NCBI GenBank assembly: GCA_021014945.1
Contig: MU266588.1
Location: 1-37,017 of the forward strand
Length of the DNA stretch: 37,017 bases
Direction of reading: 5' to 3'
Source: Leucogyrophana mollusca
Taxonomy: Eukaryota; Basidiomycota; Agaricomycetes; Boletales
Part shown: positions 9,691 to 21,100 of the stretch, piece by piece
Layout of the letters: the number at the start of each line of letters is the position of its first letter
Numbering within the stretch: the first letter of the stretch is position 1
Program-made: the position numbers and the translations under genes
The notes under the pieces: generated by a model
Databases searched by the model: none
What the model was told of the DNA's origin: nothing
What the model saw: only the letters and a program-made list of their open reading frames with translations

Positions 9691-12130
9691 ATGGCGTACC
9701 CAGCACCCCGTCGAAGGCAGCCAAAGCCTCCGTCGGACGTGAATCGCGACTCCAGCCTCGTGCGCGCGTCTGTCCTCGAGACGGCGCTTGAGCTTGGTGT
9801 TGCGCACAATTCGACTGTTGCGAACTGGATCTTCAATAATCCACTCGCAGAAGCACCAGAAGAAGAGCCTGAGCCCGCCCTGGAGCCGGAGGTAAGTCGC
9901 CAGCGCTGTCACTTTCGTACCTGTCCTGATTTCCCCTTAGTCGCAGAGAATGACCCCGACGCTCGCCTTGGGGTCGAACAGCACCTCGGACGAGTCTTCG
10001 TCGTTGAACTCCCCACAGACCCACACTGCTGTTTCCATGGTGCAGACTCCGGTCGTCGAGTCGCCCACAATGCATCATATCCACTTTGAGGACCTGAAAC
10101 CTATCGAGCTGCTGTCCCCCGGTTTAGCGCCATTTCGTAAACCACGTTCAGACGAGTACGAAAGTGATGGTGCGAAGTCGAAGCGGAGTGACGATAGTAC
10201 CTGGGCGAAGAAATTGCAACCGAATCGCAGACCTGCAGAGGACCCGGGATATGTTAGCGAAGGTCAATACCTCGCGGAAGGCAAGGCTCTCATCCAGCAA
10301 GCGAAAGAGAAATCTAAACCCAAGTCTAAATCGTCTCCGTCGTCGCCAAAGAAGCCAGAAAAATCGCACTCGCAACCTAGTCCGAACCGTGAGGGTTCGG
10401 CGGATCGCGGCTACGTCTCGGACGGAGGGTATATGTCAACTTCGTCCAGCAAGTCCAAAGGGTCGAAAACATCCAAGGCAATGGCGTTTTTCCGAAGAAA
10501 GACGAAGAACAAGAATGCTCAACAGGACAGCGACGATGAGGACGATCGTATCCCGCCTGTCCCTCCCATGCCTATACCCCCCGTTCCTTCGAGTCCAAAG
10601 CCCCTTCGGCATCATGTCGCGACACCGTCTTCGCCGACAAGGACTGGTTTCCACCCGCTTTCTTTGCCGTTTGCATCAGGTTCGCAGTCGACAGCCTCGA
10701 AGGAAAAGGAGAAATCAAAAGAAGCTGCAGCCATCACTCCACCACGATCATCAGACACGTCGTCGACGCCATCCATTTCCTTGTCATCTCCGCCACCGTC
10801 TAAATCCACATTCAAGTCCCGCCCCCCTCCCTCCCCCAGCACACCGCTTTCAATTTCCACATTCCCCAATACACCTCTCTCTGCATCTACATTCCCTACT
10901 ACACCATTATCCGTATCTACATTCCCAGCCACACCACTTTCCACCTCTAGTTTCCCCCAACATGCACCGCGAAGTTCACCCCTCCCAACATCCCGTCACA
11001 TCCCTCCGCCTGCGCCGCCGCCTAATCAACCTCTGCCTCAGCTCCCACCGTCCCCGTCTCGACCAGCCCCTACCCGTCCAATTCCCGCCCTACCCACACC
11101 ATCTCTCAATTCAGCTCTGCACCGTGCGCCCTCCCCTGCTGCAGTGCGCAAGGAAAGCCTTAATGCTAGTCCTCCGCGCATTCTTCCATTCCCTCAGCGC
11201 CCCACCCCAGTGCACGCGGTGACTGACCCACTCATGGTGCCATCTCCCGCACACGGGCGTCTCAACGCAGACGGGACCGTGCGGCGGTACAAGAGCAGCG
11301 TTGCGGCAGAAAGTAATCCCGAGCAGCTCTGCCCTCCAGGGTATCAATACCCCGGAGCGCTTCGGAGGCAACACTCCGATCTCGCTTTGGCTATGCGTCG
11401 GAGCGAAGAGGCTGAGAAAGCGGGAGAGGCTGAAGCTGTTCCTGAACCTGATTTTATGTCTAGACCCAGTGGCGCCCGGACAACCCCACCTCCGTACTCT
11501 CAGAAGCAGATGTCCATCTCCCACGGTCTTCCGTCGTGCCCGCGTCCACAGCGCCAGGGGCACGCCTTACCCCGACCACCACTGATTGAAGCTCCCCGCC
11601 CAACCATCCGCCCATCCGAATCAAACTCGAAATTCCACGAACACATCAATTCCGCATCCTCGAGCACACTTTCGCAGATCCTCCACACGCCACTCAACCC
11701 GCGCCGCCGTCCCCCGAGCCACGACTCGGAATCGAACCGAACCCACTCATCCCAACCGTCGTCTGTGTCTCGGCAGTCTTCTTCCGAACAGAGCTTTGGT
11801 CAGCCGATGAGGTCATCGCAGAGCAGCTACGACCAGCCTTCGACCCAGCCGTCGTTTTACAGCTCTGATCTAAACTCCCTGCGGAAGTTGGAACAGAGTT
11901 GCGGCCAACCGAATCAGTCGACCTTCAATCACGATAGTGACCCCGAAGACGGGGAGGAGCTCGGTGCGGAGGAAGGTGCGGAGGATGACGACGACGCATC
12001 GTTCTATCCTTCCGACGAGAAGACTGCCGGGCGGCGGACGATGTACCTCGTCGAAAACGGTGGTGAGAGTGGCGACTTTGATGAGGACGCGTTCGATTTC
12101 TCTCTCGGGGTTCATGCATCGTCGCGGTAG
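9691..12130 (+). CDS. Large disordered Ser/Pro-rich protein, unknown function
   Basis: I do not recognise a family. Exons are 9691-9891 and 9941-12130, giving 796 residues; the single intron is 49 nt with GTAAGT and TTAG ends. The ordered-looking part is the N-terminus, MAYPAPRRRQPKPPSDVNRD followed by a helix-like stretch (residues 20-60). Two related motifs, GYVSEGQYLAEG and GYVSDGGYMS, lie near residues 170 and 230, followed by a basic patch (FFRRKTKNKN). Residues 260-660 are Ser/Thr/Pro-rich low complexity and include four 10-residue repeats (see 10841). The C-terminus is acidic (residues 725-765). No signal peptide or membrane span is seen. It could be a cytoskeletal or signalling scaffold, but nothing shows this directly. 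Confidence 0.75.
10841..10960 (+). repeat. Four tandem 30-bp repeats in coding sequence
   Basis: Four direct 30-bp units start at 10841, 10871, 10901 and 10931, each beginning with ACACC. They encode TPLSISTFPN, TPLSASTFPT, TPLSVSTFPA and TPLSTSSFPQ (residues 368-407). The period is exact and in frame. Synonymous differences between units suggest the array is not very recent. Confidence 0.9.
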
Positions 12131-13144
12131 CGAGTGTGCTCGCCTCATTTCATCTCTCGTCGATGTTGGCTTCCTTGCTCGGCAGCAATTTTGGGATACG
12201 TATTTTTACTCTAATTTATTACCTGTCCATACTCACGCATATTGGTTCTTGGGATTCGTTGTCGTTTTCGTTTTCGCTAACTGCTTTCACTTTCTTTTCC
12301 TACATCCCGTTCTTTTTGCATGGTCTCCTCGTCGTAATGGTCATCCGACTAGTAAACAACACGCGATACATATAGCTGGCTTCTGCTCGATGCAGTACGT
12401 AGTAGCTATATCTACATACTTAGCTCTTGATAATCGCTATTCATTGGCGGTAATGCATGGATAATATCTGATGCATGAATGGGGGGACTCGGATGGCTGA
12501 TACGATCTGCGCTGAGAACTTTGACCTGTTTGCTGGAGGACAGGAAGACAGAAAAATAGCTGGCGAGCACGACGGCAACCCTCGACCCGCCCGCTTGAAC
12601 ACAACTACAGCACCTTCCTAACTTGGATTCAGCCGCCGCACCACGACCACCGACTTGCCTCCAACCACCAAGGTCACCACAACACTGGAGTCCGACCTGA
12701 AGTCATATCCAATGTCGAGGCTCGCGCAACAGCCGACTCGAATCTGGATGCCGTGTTGGAATTGACGCAGCTTCGTTCCCTCCCAATTGGCAACCCTTCA
12801 ACTTCAGGGCGATATTTGCGCGAATTACTTGGGGATTCAGGTGTCGACCACGACTTTAAGCCAGTCGACTCGAAATGTACCGCAGGTGTAAGAGCATTTC
12901 GGCTTTTTATCAGCGCACTGTTCATGAATGTGAGTACAAGTGTGGCGACTGTGGCAAGCTCTCGGGCGGCGAGCAAGGTGAGTTCAAGTTCGCCGTATAG
13001 TGACCTCAGACGTGCGGCTTAAATAACATATAGTCCAATTGATTTGCGCCGCCAATCTGTTCAATACCAGTACAATCTGCGATACCAACAACCCCATAGT
13101 ACTGCCCGGACACTAAACCTAGTATAAATATCCATCAAGTCTTC
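12131..13144. other. Intergenic region with an unassigned open stretch
   Basis: Downstream of the disordered-protein gene about 1 kb has no supportable gene. One plus-strand frame is open from about 12525 to 13022 (166 codons) but has no ATG in its first 75 codons, shows no family motif and has an antisense open frame of similar quality. I treat it as unassigned. Confidence 0.4.
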
Positions 13145-13597
13145 TTAGAGGTTCAAGTTGATCGGGGAGCAGCCAACGTTGATCAGGCCGTTCTATTTTA
13201 ATGATGGTCAGCGACAGATCCGAGGCAATGACATGTTGGACACCCACGTAGTAGTTGTTGGTGCAGCAAACAGGCTCTTGGGTGCAGGTGGCGCCACTGC
13301 CGGTGCCAACAACGGTAATGGGGGTACAGCCAATACCGACTTGACCAGTGAGGTCTCCGAGCACAATGCCAAGGAGGCCCAGGAGCGAGGTCACCACGTT
13401 GGAGGATGACTACATTGCACGTCAGTTTGTTTTGGGATTGCTTTTGGACGCTCCGAGCTTACCGACTGGACGCTGTTGCAGCAAGAGATGGAGCCCGTGT
13501 TGCACTGGCTCGACTGACGGGCTACATTGGTCGGGGTGGCGACCGCAAGGAGAGCGAAGGAGGAGACGACGACAGCGGTAGAAAGACGAGCGAACAT
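13145..13597 (-). CDS. Class I hydrophobin, copy 1
   Basis: This is a small secreted amphipathic protein that self-assembles at air-water interfaces and coats aerial hyphae and fruiting structures. Exons on the minus strand are 13597-13463, 13409-13248 and 13192-13145, giving 114 residues. A signal peptide covers about residues 1-20 ([20 protein letters not shown]). The eight cysteines follow the class I spacing: C-X6-CC-X32-C-X13-C-X5-CC-X12-C. The second intron follows the Tyr-Tyr after the last CC pair and the first lies after NSVQS. Both introns are phase 0, 53 and 55 nt. About 84% of residues match copy 2 at 14904-15361, with identical exon lengths, so the two arose by tandem duplication. 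A TATA-like element lies about 90 nt upstream. Confidence 0.95.
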
Positions 13598-13685
13598 GGT
13601 CGAGGTGAAGCTAAACTTTTGCTGGTGTGTGGATTGGTTTGTCTGTTGGGTTGTTCTGACTGGAGAAACAAGGCTCTCTGGCGTG

Positions 13686-13693
13686 CTCTTATA
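13686..13693 (-). promoter_or_regulatory. TATA-like box, hydrophobin copy 1
   Basis: On the minus strand the sequence reads CAAGCTATAAGAG, 89-96 nt before the ATG at 13597. The block ACAAGCTATAA is shared with the promoter of copy 2, which supports function or recent duplication. Confidence 0.6.
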
Positions 13694-13829
13694 GCTTGTT
13701 TGTGCGTCTATAGTCTTCCGCTTTGGACCCAATTGGGGCGACATCGGGCAGGTCGAAATATTTTGTCATATGGATTTCCTCAGAACACAGCCAGGTGTCG
13801 ACTTGGCCAACGGCTCGTAAGATACAACA

Positions 13830-13864
13830 CATTGGCCAATGCTGGGCGAGCCCTTGACAAGGGC
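13830..13864. promoter_or_regulatory. Palindromes upstream of hydrophobin copy 1
   Basis: CATTGGCCAATG at 13830-13841 is a perfect 12-bp palindrome carrying a CCAAT box on each strand. GCCCTTGACAAGGGC at 13850-13864 has 7-bp inverted arms around one base. They lie about 235-270 nt upstream of the ATG. Dyad sites like these often bind dimeric regulators; binding here is inference. Confidence 0.4.
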
Positions 13865-14903
13865 ACACTTTTACGTGAGCATTGCCCTGTGACTCACCCA
13901 CGCCGACGATATTGACTCGGGGAGTGATTTATATATATTTGATAAACTAGTGTGGCCCCTTATCCTTCCTTCACTATATCCGTCGTCATCGCACTGGCGC
14001 ATAAATATCGGATCGGCCTCGAATCTACACGGGATATGGCGGGACCGGACACTGCGAACTTGCTTCTTTGCTCATTTCATGTGCGCTTGGGACAGGCAGA
14101 GATACCTGTCCTCCCTCATACTGGCCACCGGGAGGATTCTTACTGTGGTCGCTTCCATGATCCGTTGTCACCTGGCGTTTCATTACCGACCTATCTGCAC
14201 AATGAGAGGCACCATTCCGTCCATCGAGAACTACCATCTTACGCGTTCCTCCATAGCCTTCGGTCGAGGTGTCGTTCTATGTGCTGTTCTATTGGATGTT
14301 GTGCCTCGTAGGATGCCGTTGATTGTTCCATTCGTTGATGACAGTAAGTGATTGGCCTGGGCATTCTCAGCGTATGTCGGTAAGGTACAGATTAACGTCA
14401 TCCCGCATTTCTCCACTTCTAAGCGCTCAATATGGAGAACTGGTGGGGCCGAAGGACTCGGTCATACGAAATATTCCTCCTTCAGACAAATCATCGCCCG
14501 CTCTCGTATGTGAGGGGTTGTGTCAATTCGTTCGCGAATATCACCTGGTCTGCATGGGCAGGGAAAATATAATCCAGCCGTCTGGTGTCGGGGGAAACAT
14601 TGTATACGACGTCGCAAGCGTGTCTTCAGCATGGCCTCATATCAAAATCTGTCATGAAAATTCAATAGGCCAGCTTCTAACTCCACTCTTGAACCGTGAC
14701 CAACTGAAGCCAACGATTATCTGAGGTTAATTGGCTCCAGGTAATGTATCTGGGCTTATCGGACGTGTTAAGCTCACAAACTATGTTTGATCACGAGCAC
14801 AGTTGCACGAGCGGGGCCCTCAGCATTACACTCAAAAGGAAGTGGCTATTCTCCCCCAACTATTGTCTCCACTTTAACAACAGTGTTCTTTCTTGGACAG
14901 CAT

Positions 14904-15361
14904 TTAAAGGCCCAAGTTGACAGGAGAGCAGCCGACATTGATCAAGCCGTTCTGTTTGGCCAAGATTAGCGGCAAATATGTTATCGCGACATATTGGGCA
15001 CTCACGTAGTAGTCGTTAGTGCAGCAAACAGGCTCTTGGGTGCAAGTGGCACCGGTGCCAGTGCCCACAACGGTGATAGGAGAGCAGCCGAGACCAACGT
15101 TGCCGGTGAGGTCTCCAAGGACGAGGCCCAGGAGGCCCAGCAGCTCAGTGACGGCGCTCGACGATGCCTGCGAGTTAAGCCTCGTCAAATGTGTTTTGCC
15201 AACACTTCGAGAAGCCTCGTGCTTACCGACTGCACGCTGTTGCAGCAAGAGAGGGACCCCGTGTCGCACTCGCTCGACTGACGAGCGACGTTAGCGGGAG
15301 TGGCGACCGCAAGAAGGGCGAGGGAAGAGACGACGAAAGCGGTGGAGAGACGAGCGAACAT
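14904..15361 (-). CDS. Class I hydrophobin, copy 2
   Basis: Exons on the minus strand are 15361-15227, 15167-15006 and 14951-14904, giving 114 residues. The signal peptide is [20 protein letters not shown]. The eight-cysteine class I pattern is complete with the same spacing as copy 1. Exon lengths (135, 162, 48) are identical to copy 1 and introns are phase 0 (59 and 54 nt). Eighteen of 114 residues differ from copy 1, and most changes are conservative, as expected under purifying selection. It should act at the hyphal surface. A TATAAAAG element lies 73-80 nt upstream. Both copies appear intact; expression may differ because the farther upstream regions do not look alike. Confidence 0.95.
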
Positions 15362-17239
15362 TGTGAGCAAAGTTAAGTAGGGCTAGATGATTGTGGGTCG
15401 TTTGACTGAGGACTCTCAGCTCCCGCTGGAGGGCTTTTATAGCTTGTCGGACACCCGGTTGAGATCACTGTTTGAATGTGACCAACTCTCGCTTGACGTC
15501 CAAGGAACGCGTTCCGCGAAAACACTTCGCCGGTTTGGCCAGGGGGTGCTCCTTCGTTCCTCATAACGTATGTTTTTCCACACATCTGAGTGTTGGAGGT
15601 AACAGCGATTCTTCTGAGGCCGTCCAAGGACCGCTTCACGTCGGCCTCGTGTGTTCTAACTTGACCGATCAATCTCTACCAAGCACGAAGTCAGATGCTC
15701 CTGCCCTCCGTTCCGACCTGTAGTAGAGGTGTTATTTTTACCCAAGGCCCAGGTCCAAGATCGTCAAACATCGATCATCGCCCGGGAACTTCAGTTTTGA
15801 TCCCGCGCTTTCCACGACTGACACTCCTACAGCCGAACTTCCGCTCTCATCTTCGTTCGCTGCTAACGACATCCCGCGAAAACATTCCAGCTTCCGTACT
15901 GTGTCCAGAGTCTGGCCCATCCCATTCCCGCGCGGTCCCCCCTGGCCTTCTCTGTGTGTTCCCCGTGGATGGCTCACGGCACAAGAAAATAACAAAGCAG
16001 ATCTATTGCTTCCACATCCCACCAATGGCCGGCCCCGTGGCTTTTCCCACTATGAGTGCTGCGAGGATGGATAGGGGTATCTATGATCATTGGCCCCTGA
16101 TCGGGCTCCGTAACTTACCAACGTGGGTATGCATGTCACACTTTCCCTTCGATTGTCAGTCGAGTTGATACTCTCAACGTGCGACATAAGTTGTAGACTG
16201 TAAGTATCGGTTAAGCCTCCAGGTGCGTTACTTTCAGGCTCGACAGCACCAGACTACTCCATATAGTGTGCGTAGACCTGTGCTTTTCGACCTGAGGATG
16301 TTGCCGAGTCGCTTTTCCAGGCACTCAGCTCTTGAAGATATTCAATGGTAGAATGGGGAGTGCAGGGCACTTGGCGCCCTTGTCCGCGCATCATGGTGCA
16401 AGTTGTGGGGCCGGATCAATTGGTGCTCCAGCAGACTGTCAGATCGTTCCAGGCGGTCTGTGCTCTGACAAAAGCGCCTTTCGGAAATGGAGATACACCC
16501 AGGGCCATACACTTCAGTGCATATGCATGCCTCATTCTCAAAGGGTGCCAGCGCTCGTCAACAACCAGCACCCACTGGTATTCTTTATACAAAGCTTTCC
16601 TTCGTACAACCAAAGGGATCCCCGTCACCCGGGGGCAACCGCTAAAGCTCGGCAGAAACTGAGCACAGCCTCGGTGACAGACATTGAAACAGCGACAATC
16701 CGAATCAATCAGCCTTACATATTGGAGACCCAAAGACCTACAGGGTACATGTGGTGTTTGGTGTTCAAATTGCCGATGCCTTACATATGGATAGGCTTCT
16801 CTGGTGCTCGTGATTTGTCGACGAACGGCCCAAGCCCCGGTGCTCCGTCAAGCAGCTTGTCTTTGAAAAGACGGGGAGGTGAAGGTGAAACCTGGTGAAA
16901 CTCACTCTGGGCTCCAGCTTACTGTCAAACCGGCTGGCAGAACAACAGACGGCAGTCAGTCAGTCAGACAGCTGCCAACAACACTTGACGATACTAGGCC
17001 TATCTGAGGCTGTCTTGGCGTTATCATTACTTCGGAACACCTCGCAATTACTGGGGGGCGATGCGGATGGCTATACACTTAAGTATGTCTATCAACCAAC
17101 TTTCGTGAAGATCGAGTGGAGACACGTACTTTCAGTTTTTCGATTCAACGTAGGTAAGTCCACGCTGGAAGGATCTTCTCCTTTTTCTTGCTTGTCGGCC
17201 ACCTTGACCTACGTCTGACGCTCGGAAACAAGCTCCAGT
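15362..17239. other. Long gene-poor stretch
   Basis: About 1.9 kb between hydrophobin copy 2 and the small secreted protein gene. It begins with the promoter of copy 2. Open frames at 15695-16168, 16332-16898 and antisense 16416-16733 have biased or erratic composition, no family motif and no supporting splice pattern. No repeats or terminal inverted repeats were noticed. Confidence 0.5.
15434..15441 (-). promoter_or_regulatory. TATA box, hydrophobin copy 2
   Basis: On the minus strand the sequence is GACAAGCTATAAAAGCCC, with TATAAAAG 73-80 nt upstream of the ATG at 15361. The ACAAGCTATAA core is shared with copy 1. Confidence 0.65.
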
Positions 17240-17524
17240 ATGGTTTCCTTCAAAGCCGCCCCCCTCGCCACCGTCGCCCTAGCAGCTGTGGCCAATGCAG
17301 TGAAATGCTCGAACCACGGGGATTCATACGCATTCTGCGTCTACAAGGCTTACGAATTCGACTCCAAGCTGGGCAGCAAAAATTACCACGGCAATTCCGA
17401 TTGCGGGAAGTGTCACACCATCGATATACACCCGGTTGGTTCGTTTGTCTACCTTGGGAGGGACACAATCACCATGTTCTCCGGGCGGGATTGCACGGGA
17501 TTGCTGGGTGCGTGGTACCGCTGA
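17240..17524 (+). CDS. Small secreted cysteine-containing protein
   Basis: This intronless gene encodes 94 residues. The N-terminus MVSFKAAPLATVALAAVANA is a good signal peptide with probable cleavage after ANA (residue 20). The mature part of about 74 residues has cysteines at 23, 33, 55, 58 and 85, including a CGKC pair. Five is odd, so one would stay free or pair between chains. Aromatic and Gly residues (VGSFVYLG, TITMFSGRDC) suggest a small beta-rich fold. I do not recognise a family. Its place beside two hydrophobins on a gene-poor stretch fits a secreted, possibly effector-like protein, but no function is shown. Confidence 0.75.
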   Translation: MVSFKAAPLATVALAAVANAVKCSNHGDSYAFCVYKAYEFDSKLGSKNYHGNSDCGKCHTIDIHPVGSFVYLGRDTITMFSGRDCTGLLGAWYR

Positions 17525-18144
17525 TGATCGAAGAGCGAACGTTCTAATTCGGAGTGTTCATAAGGTAAATCCTCCGCTGACTGGTATAAACCTGCGACCA
17601 GCGTACAGGGCCGTTTTATGCAGTCATATAATGTTTGCTAGGTTTAGTCGCTTGTGAGGCTGATGGAGAGCGCCCAAGAGGAGTATAGGCCGTCGGTTGC
17701 GTTTAGCCCAGCCAGTACACAGAGCAACTGCCGCCTATGCGTGATGCATGACTGCGGGTTTTAATATCCTTCCCTTGCAAACGTTCGAGGCAGAACAAGC
17801 CGTCCATGGGCCAAGTGGCTTGGGGTTGGCGCTAGTGACTTTATGGCAGGATTTGCTCTTGAGACCTGGATGATCGGTGGGAAAAGTTCGATGCAGCTCA
17901 AGGGGTTGTCGAGAACTAGAGAAAGTCGTTTGTTGGTTGAGGCGAACCTGAATTAAATCCGAGCCGACAACTCAAAAGCCGAATAATCTGATCATCCCAC
18001 TGGAGGCTCAGCGCTCAGTGGCGGTGCAAAATATCTGCTCGCTGACAAATCTTCCAAAGGTGCTAGTAGTTGGCAGCACTGAGTGCGGAGCAGACCTGAC
18101 CAAGGACGAGCTACCTTTCCGTTTGTCTGTACCGCAGAACAGAC
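17525..18144. other. Intergenic, upstream of MAK21
   Basis: About 620 nt with the 3' flank of the small secreted protein gene and the 5' region of MAK21. No coding signal and no clear TATA box were seen. Confidence 0.5.
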
Positions 18145-21100
18145 ATGGTACGCCTGAAGAAAGAAAAAGGAAAGCAATTACCCCACTCTTTTCCCGACAA
18201 AAAGCAGCCCTCCGTCAAATCGACACCCCGCGACGAAAAGGCTACGGATACTCTGAAGCAGCAGGTCAGGCTTCTCGGGGGGGACGACCATGATTTAGAG
18301 CTTTTAAAAGATTCAAAAGATAATTTGATCACAGATAATGTTGCAGAGGATGTGAGTCGAAATTGGTGCGGTTGGGGTTTTTGACTTCACTGATTGATTT
18401 GCTGTCTGGTGTGTGGATAGCCTGTACTGGACAAAGACGTAGCTAATTTCCTGAACGGTTTGAAGCCGAAGCCCAACCAAAAAGCGCGTACCTCTGCTCT
18501 GGATAGCTCCAAGTCCAAGGACCGCCGAGAAATTCAGAATGGCGGCAAGAAACCTGGTCCCAAGTCGTCACCACAAAAGCTGGTGCCGGAATCGAGTCAG
18601 GCCAAACCACAAGCACCATCTAATCCTCAATCCAAGCCCCTTAGATCTGGTCTCCTTGTCGAGCCTTCGCCACAATGGTATTCATCCCTGCCACCTCTGC
18701 CCAAATCTACCAATCCCGTACCTACCATCACCTCTACCGAGCTTTCGTCCCTCGTCGACCATGCTTCTTCCCTCCATTCCTCCGCAACTCTGGCATACCA
18801 ATCAAAATCTTCCACCGTAACGTCGTCAAATTCTGAGTTCTCTTTCCTTCAAAAGATCCTTGGGTCAGGAACACTTTCGGATCGGCTGAGTGCGCTCACG
18901 CTATTGGTGCAGAGCAGTCCTTTGCATAACGTTAAGGCACTGGAGACGCTAAAGAGCATGGCAGAAAGAGGTAAAGGCAAAGGAGGGAGGGAGGAGAGCT
19001 TGAAAGCACTGCGGTGTATCATTGACTGGTGGGTCGGTGGTGGTGCTCCAAGCCGCAAACTAAAGTGAGCAGACGGGCCGCATGATAGGCCGCATACATT
19101 TCCCGAAGAATTAAACATGATCGCTGATGATGGTGGATCGAAACAGATATTTCCGTGATCAGCCTCTACTGCATCCTTCAGTGACTGACCAACACCTACT
19201 TGTGTGGTATTTCGAAGACTGGCTGAAGAAATTCTTCTTCTCTGTGCTCCAGACTCTCGAGGTACGCGGATCGCTGCCCCTTGCGCGTTGTGTGAATTGA
19301 TCTTTCCGCTGATAGACGCTTTCGTTGGACCCCCTCACGTACGTTCGAACCCAAGCCATATCATTAATCTACACTCTCCTTCGCGAAAAGCCCGAGCAGG
19401 AGCACAACCTTCTCCGTCTCCTGGTCAACAAATTGGTGTGTCCTACCCCTGTTCCCTACTGCTTGGCGTCTAACATATTTTCGGATGCACAGGGCGACTC
19501 TGATAAATCGATATGCTCACGCGCCTCGTATCACCTACTTCAACTCCTCCAGGCACACCCGTCTATGAAGACCGTCATAATACGCGAAATGACATCTCTT
19601 ATCCTGCGTCCAACCAGTAGTACAGCAGCTACAGCACCCCCAGCTACCAACACCCACATCCGATTCGCCGACGAGTCTGCCCCGTCTACTTCTGCCTCCG
19701 CATCGAAGCCCAAACCCAAACTCAAGCAAGAAAAGCCTAGCGGTAACGACCATGTGCGGTACTATGCCACCATCACTTTCAACCAGGTCGTCTTCGGCCC
19801 AGGCGATAAAGAGGTCGCAGTTCAGGTAATCGACGTATATTTCCAAATGTTCAAAGATCTGCTTGGGGAGGGTCAGATCTCGAACCCGGTGGATGGTGCG
19901 GTTACGGTTGAACCTAAAGCCGCACAAGCTGAAACAAAAGGCGGAGAGAAGAAGAAAGATGCGGGAAAGGCCAAAGGAGAGGAGAAAAAGAAACGCAAGG
20001 CGGGTAAGGAAGTTGTTGGGGATGCTGGTTTTGCCGAGGTCGAAGACGCTCAGTCGAAACTTGTCTCCGCAATTCTCACCGGTGTCAACCGTGCTTTGCC
20101 GTATGCGAAGCTGAGCGCATCGGATGTTGGGTACGCAAGTTTCTAATTTACAAGTTATGGCTGGCAAGTTGACCAACTTGCACCAACAGTTTGAACAAAC
20201 ACATCGACACACTCTTCCTGATCACACACACGTCGACATTCAACATCTCGCTCCAAGCACTGCTGCTCATCCAACAAATAGCTTCGTCCTTGTCGCTCTC
20301 GTCGCCATCGACCCCTTCTTCGCTGACACAGTCTATCACAAGCCGTTACTTCCGCACCCTCTACTCATCTCTCCATGACGCTCGCCTCGCCTTTTCCTCC
20401 AAGCAGACAATGTACCTCAACCTTCTTTTCAAGTCACTCAAGGCGGACGAGGATTTGGAACGTGTGAAAGCATTTATCCGACGATTCGTCCAGGTACTTG
20501 TGAGTGGAGGTGCAGGAGCAACTGAGTTCATTGTTGGCGGGCTGTATCTCCTCGGAGAAGTCGGTATTTGTTGTATCTTTGCGTATGTCGTTGGGCTCTA
20601 ACACCAGCGACCTGCAGCTCTTCGGTACGGTGCCGGGCCTGCGAAAGATGATCGAGTTTTCACCACCAGCGCCATCGGACGACAGCCACGATGAGGTCTA
20701 TGATCCCCGCAAACGGGATCCTCAATTCTCACATGCATCGTCTTCTCCGTTCTACGAACTGGTAGGCTATCTAATAGACCATATACATTATATTTTTTTC
20801 TGTGCTGAGTGACCATTCCTACCCAGCTTCCACTCCTCCACCACTTCCACCCGACTGTTTCTTTGCATGCCCAGCAACTCTTGTCCGCACAACCCGTCAC
20901 CTCGAGCGCTGACCTGTCACTAAACACGTTATCGCACTTCCTCGATCGGTTCGTGTACAAGAACCCAACAAAGAAGTCAAAGCCAAAAGGCGCGAGCGCC
21001 ATGCAGCCAGCGGCGAGCGCGAACGACGGCATCGGCGTCAAGCGGGTCAAAGGGGAGGCTAGGGACGGTGTCCTCGTGAATGACGAAAAGTTTTGGAAGA

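Larger units (their letters stand above)
13598..14903. other. Spacer between hydrophobin genes
   Basis: About 1.3 kb containing the promoter of hydrophobin copy 1 (minus strand) and the 3' flank of copy 2. The promoter holds a TATA-like site, a 12-bp palindrome with paired CCAAT boxes and a 15-bp inverted repeat, listed separately. Open frames at 13950-14351 in two registers show no recognisable protein. No transposon is seen. Confidence 0.5.

Noticed and set aside
10164..11222. 352-codon open frame overlapping the disordered-protein gene
   Set aside because: It is rich in Arg, His and Leu, as expected when Ser/Pro-rich low-complexity DNA is read in another frame; the main frame has the spliced N-terminus and ordered motifs.
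12525..13022. 166-codon open stretch on the plus strand
   Set aside because: No early ATG, no family motif, and an antisense frame of similar length; kept only as an unassigned stretch.
13950..14351. Overlapping open frames between the hydrophobins
   Set aside because: Erratic composition, no motif, no plausible splice pattern.
15695..16168. 157-codon open frame after hydrophobin copy 2
   Set aside because: Chance-like composition and no recognisable domain or signal peptide.
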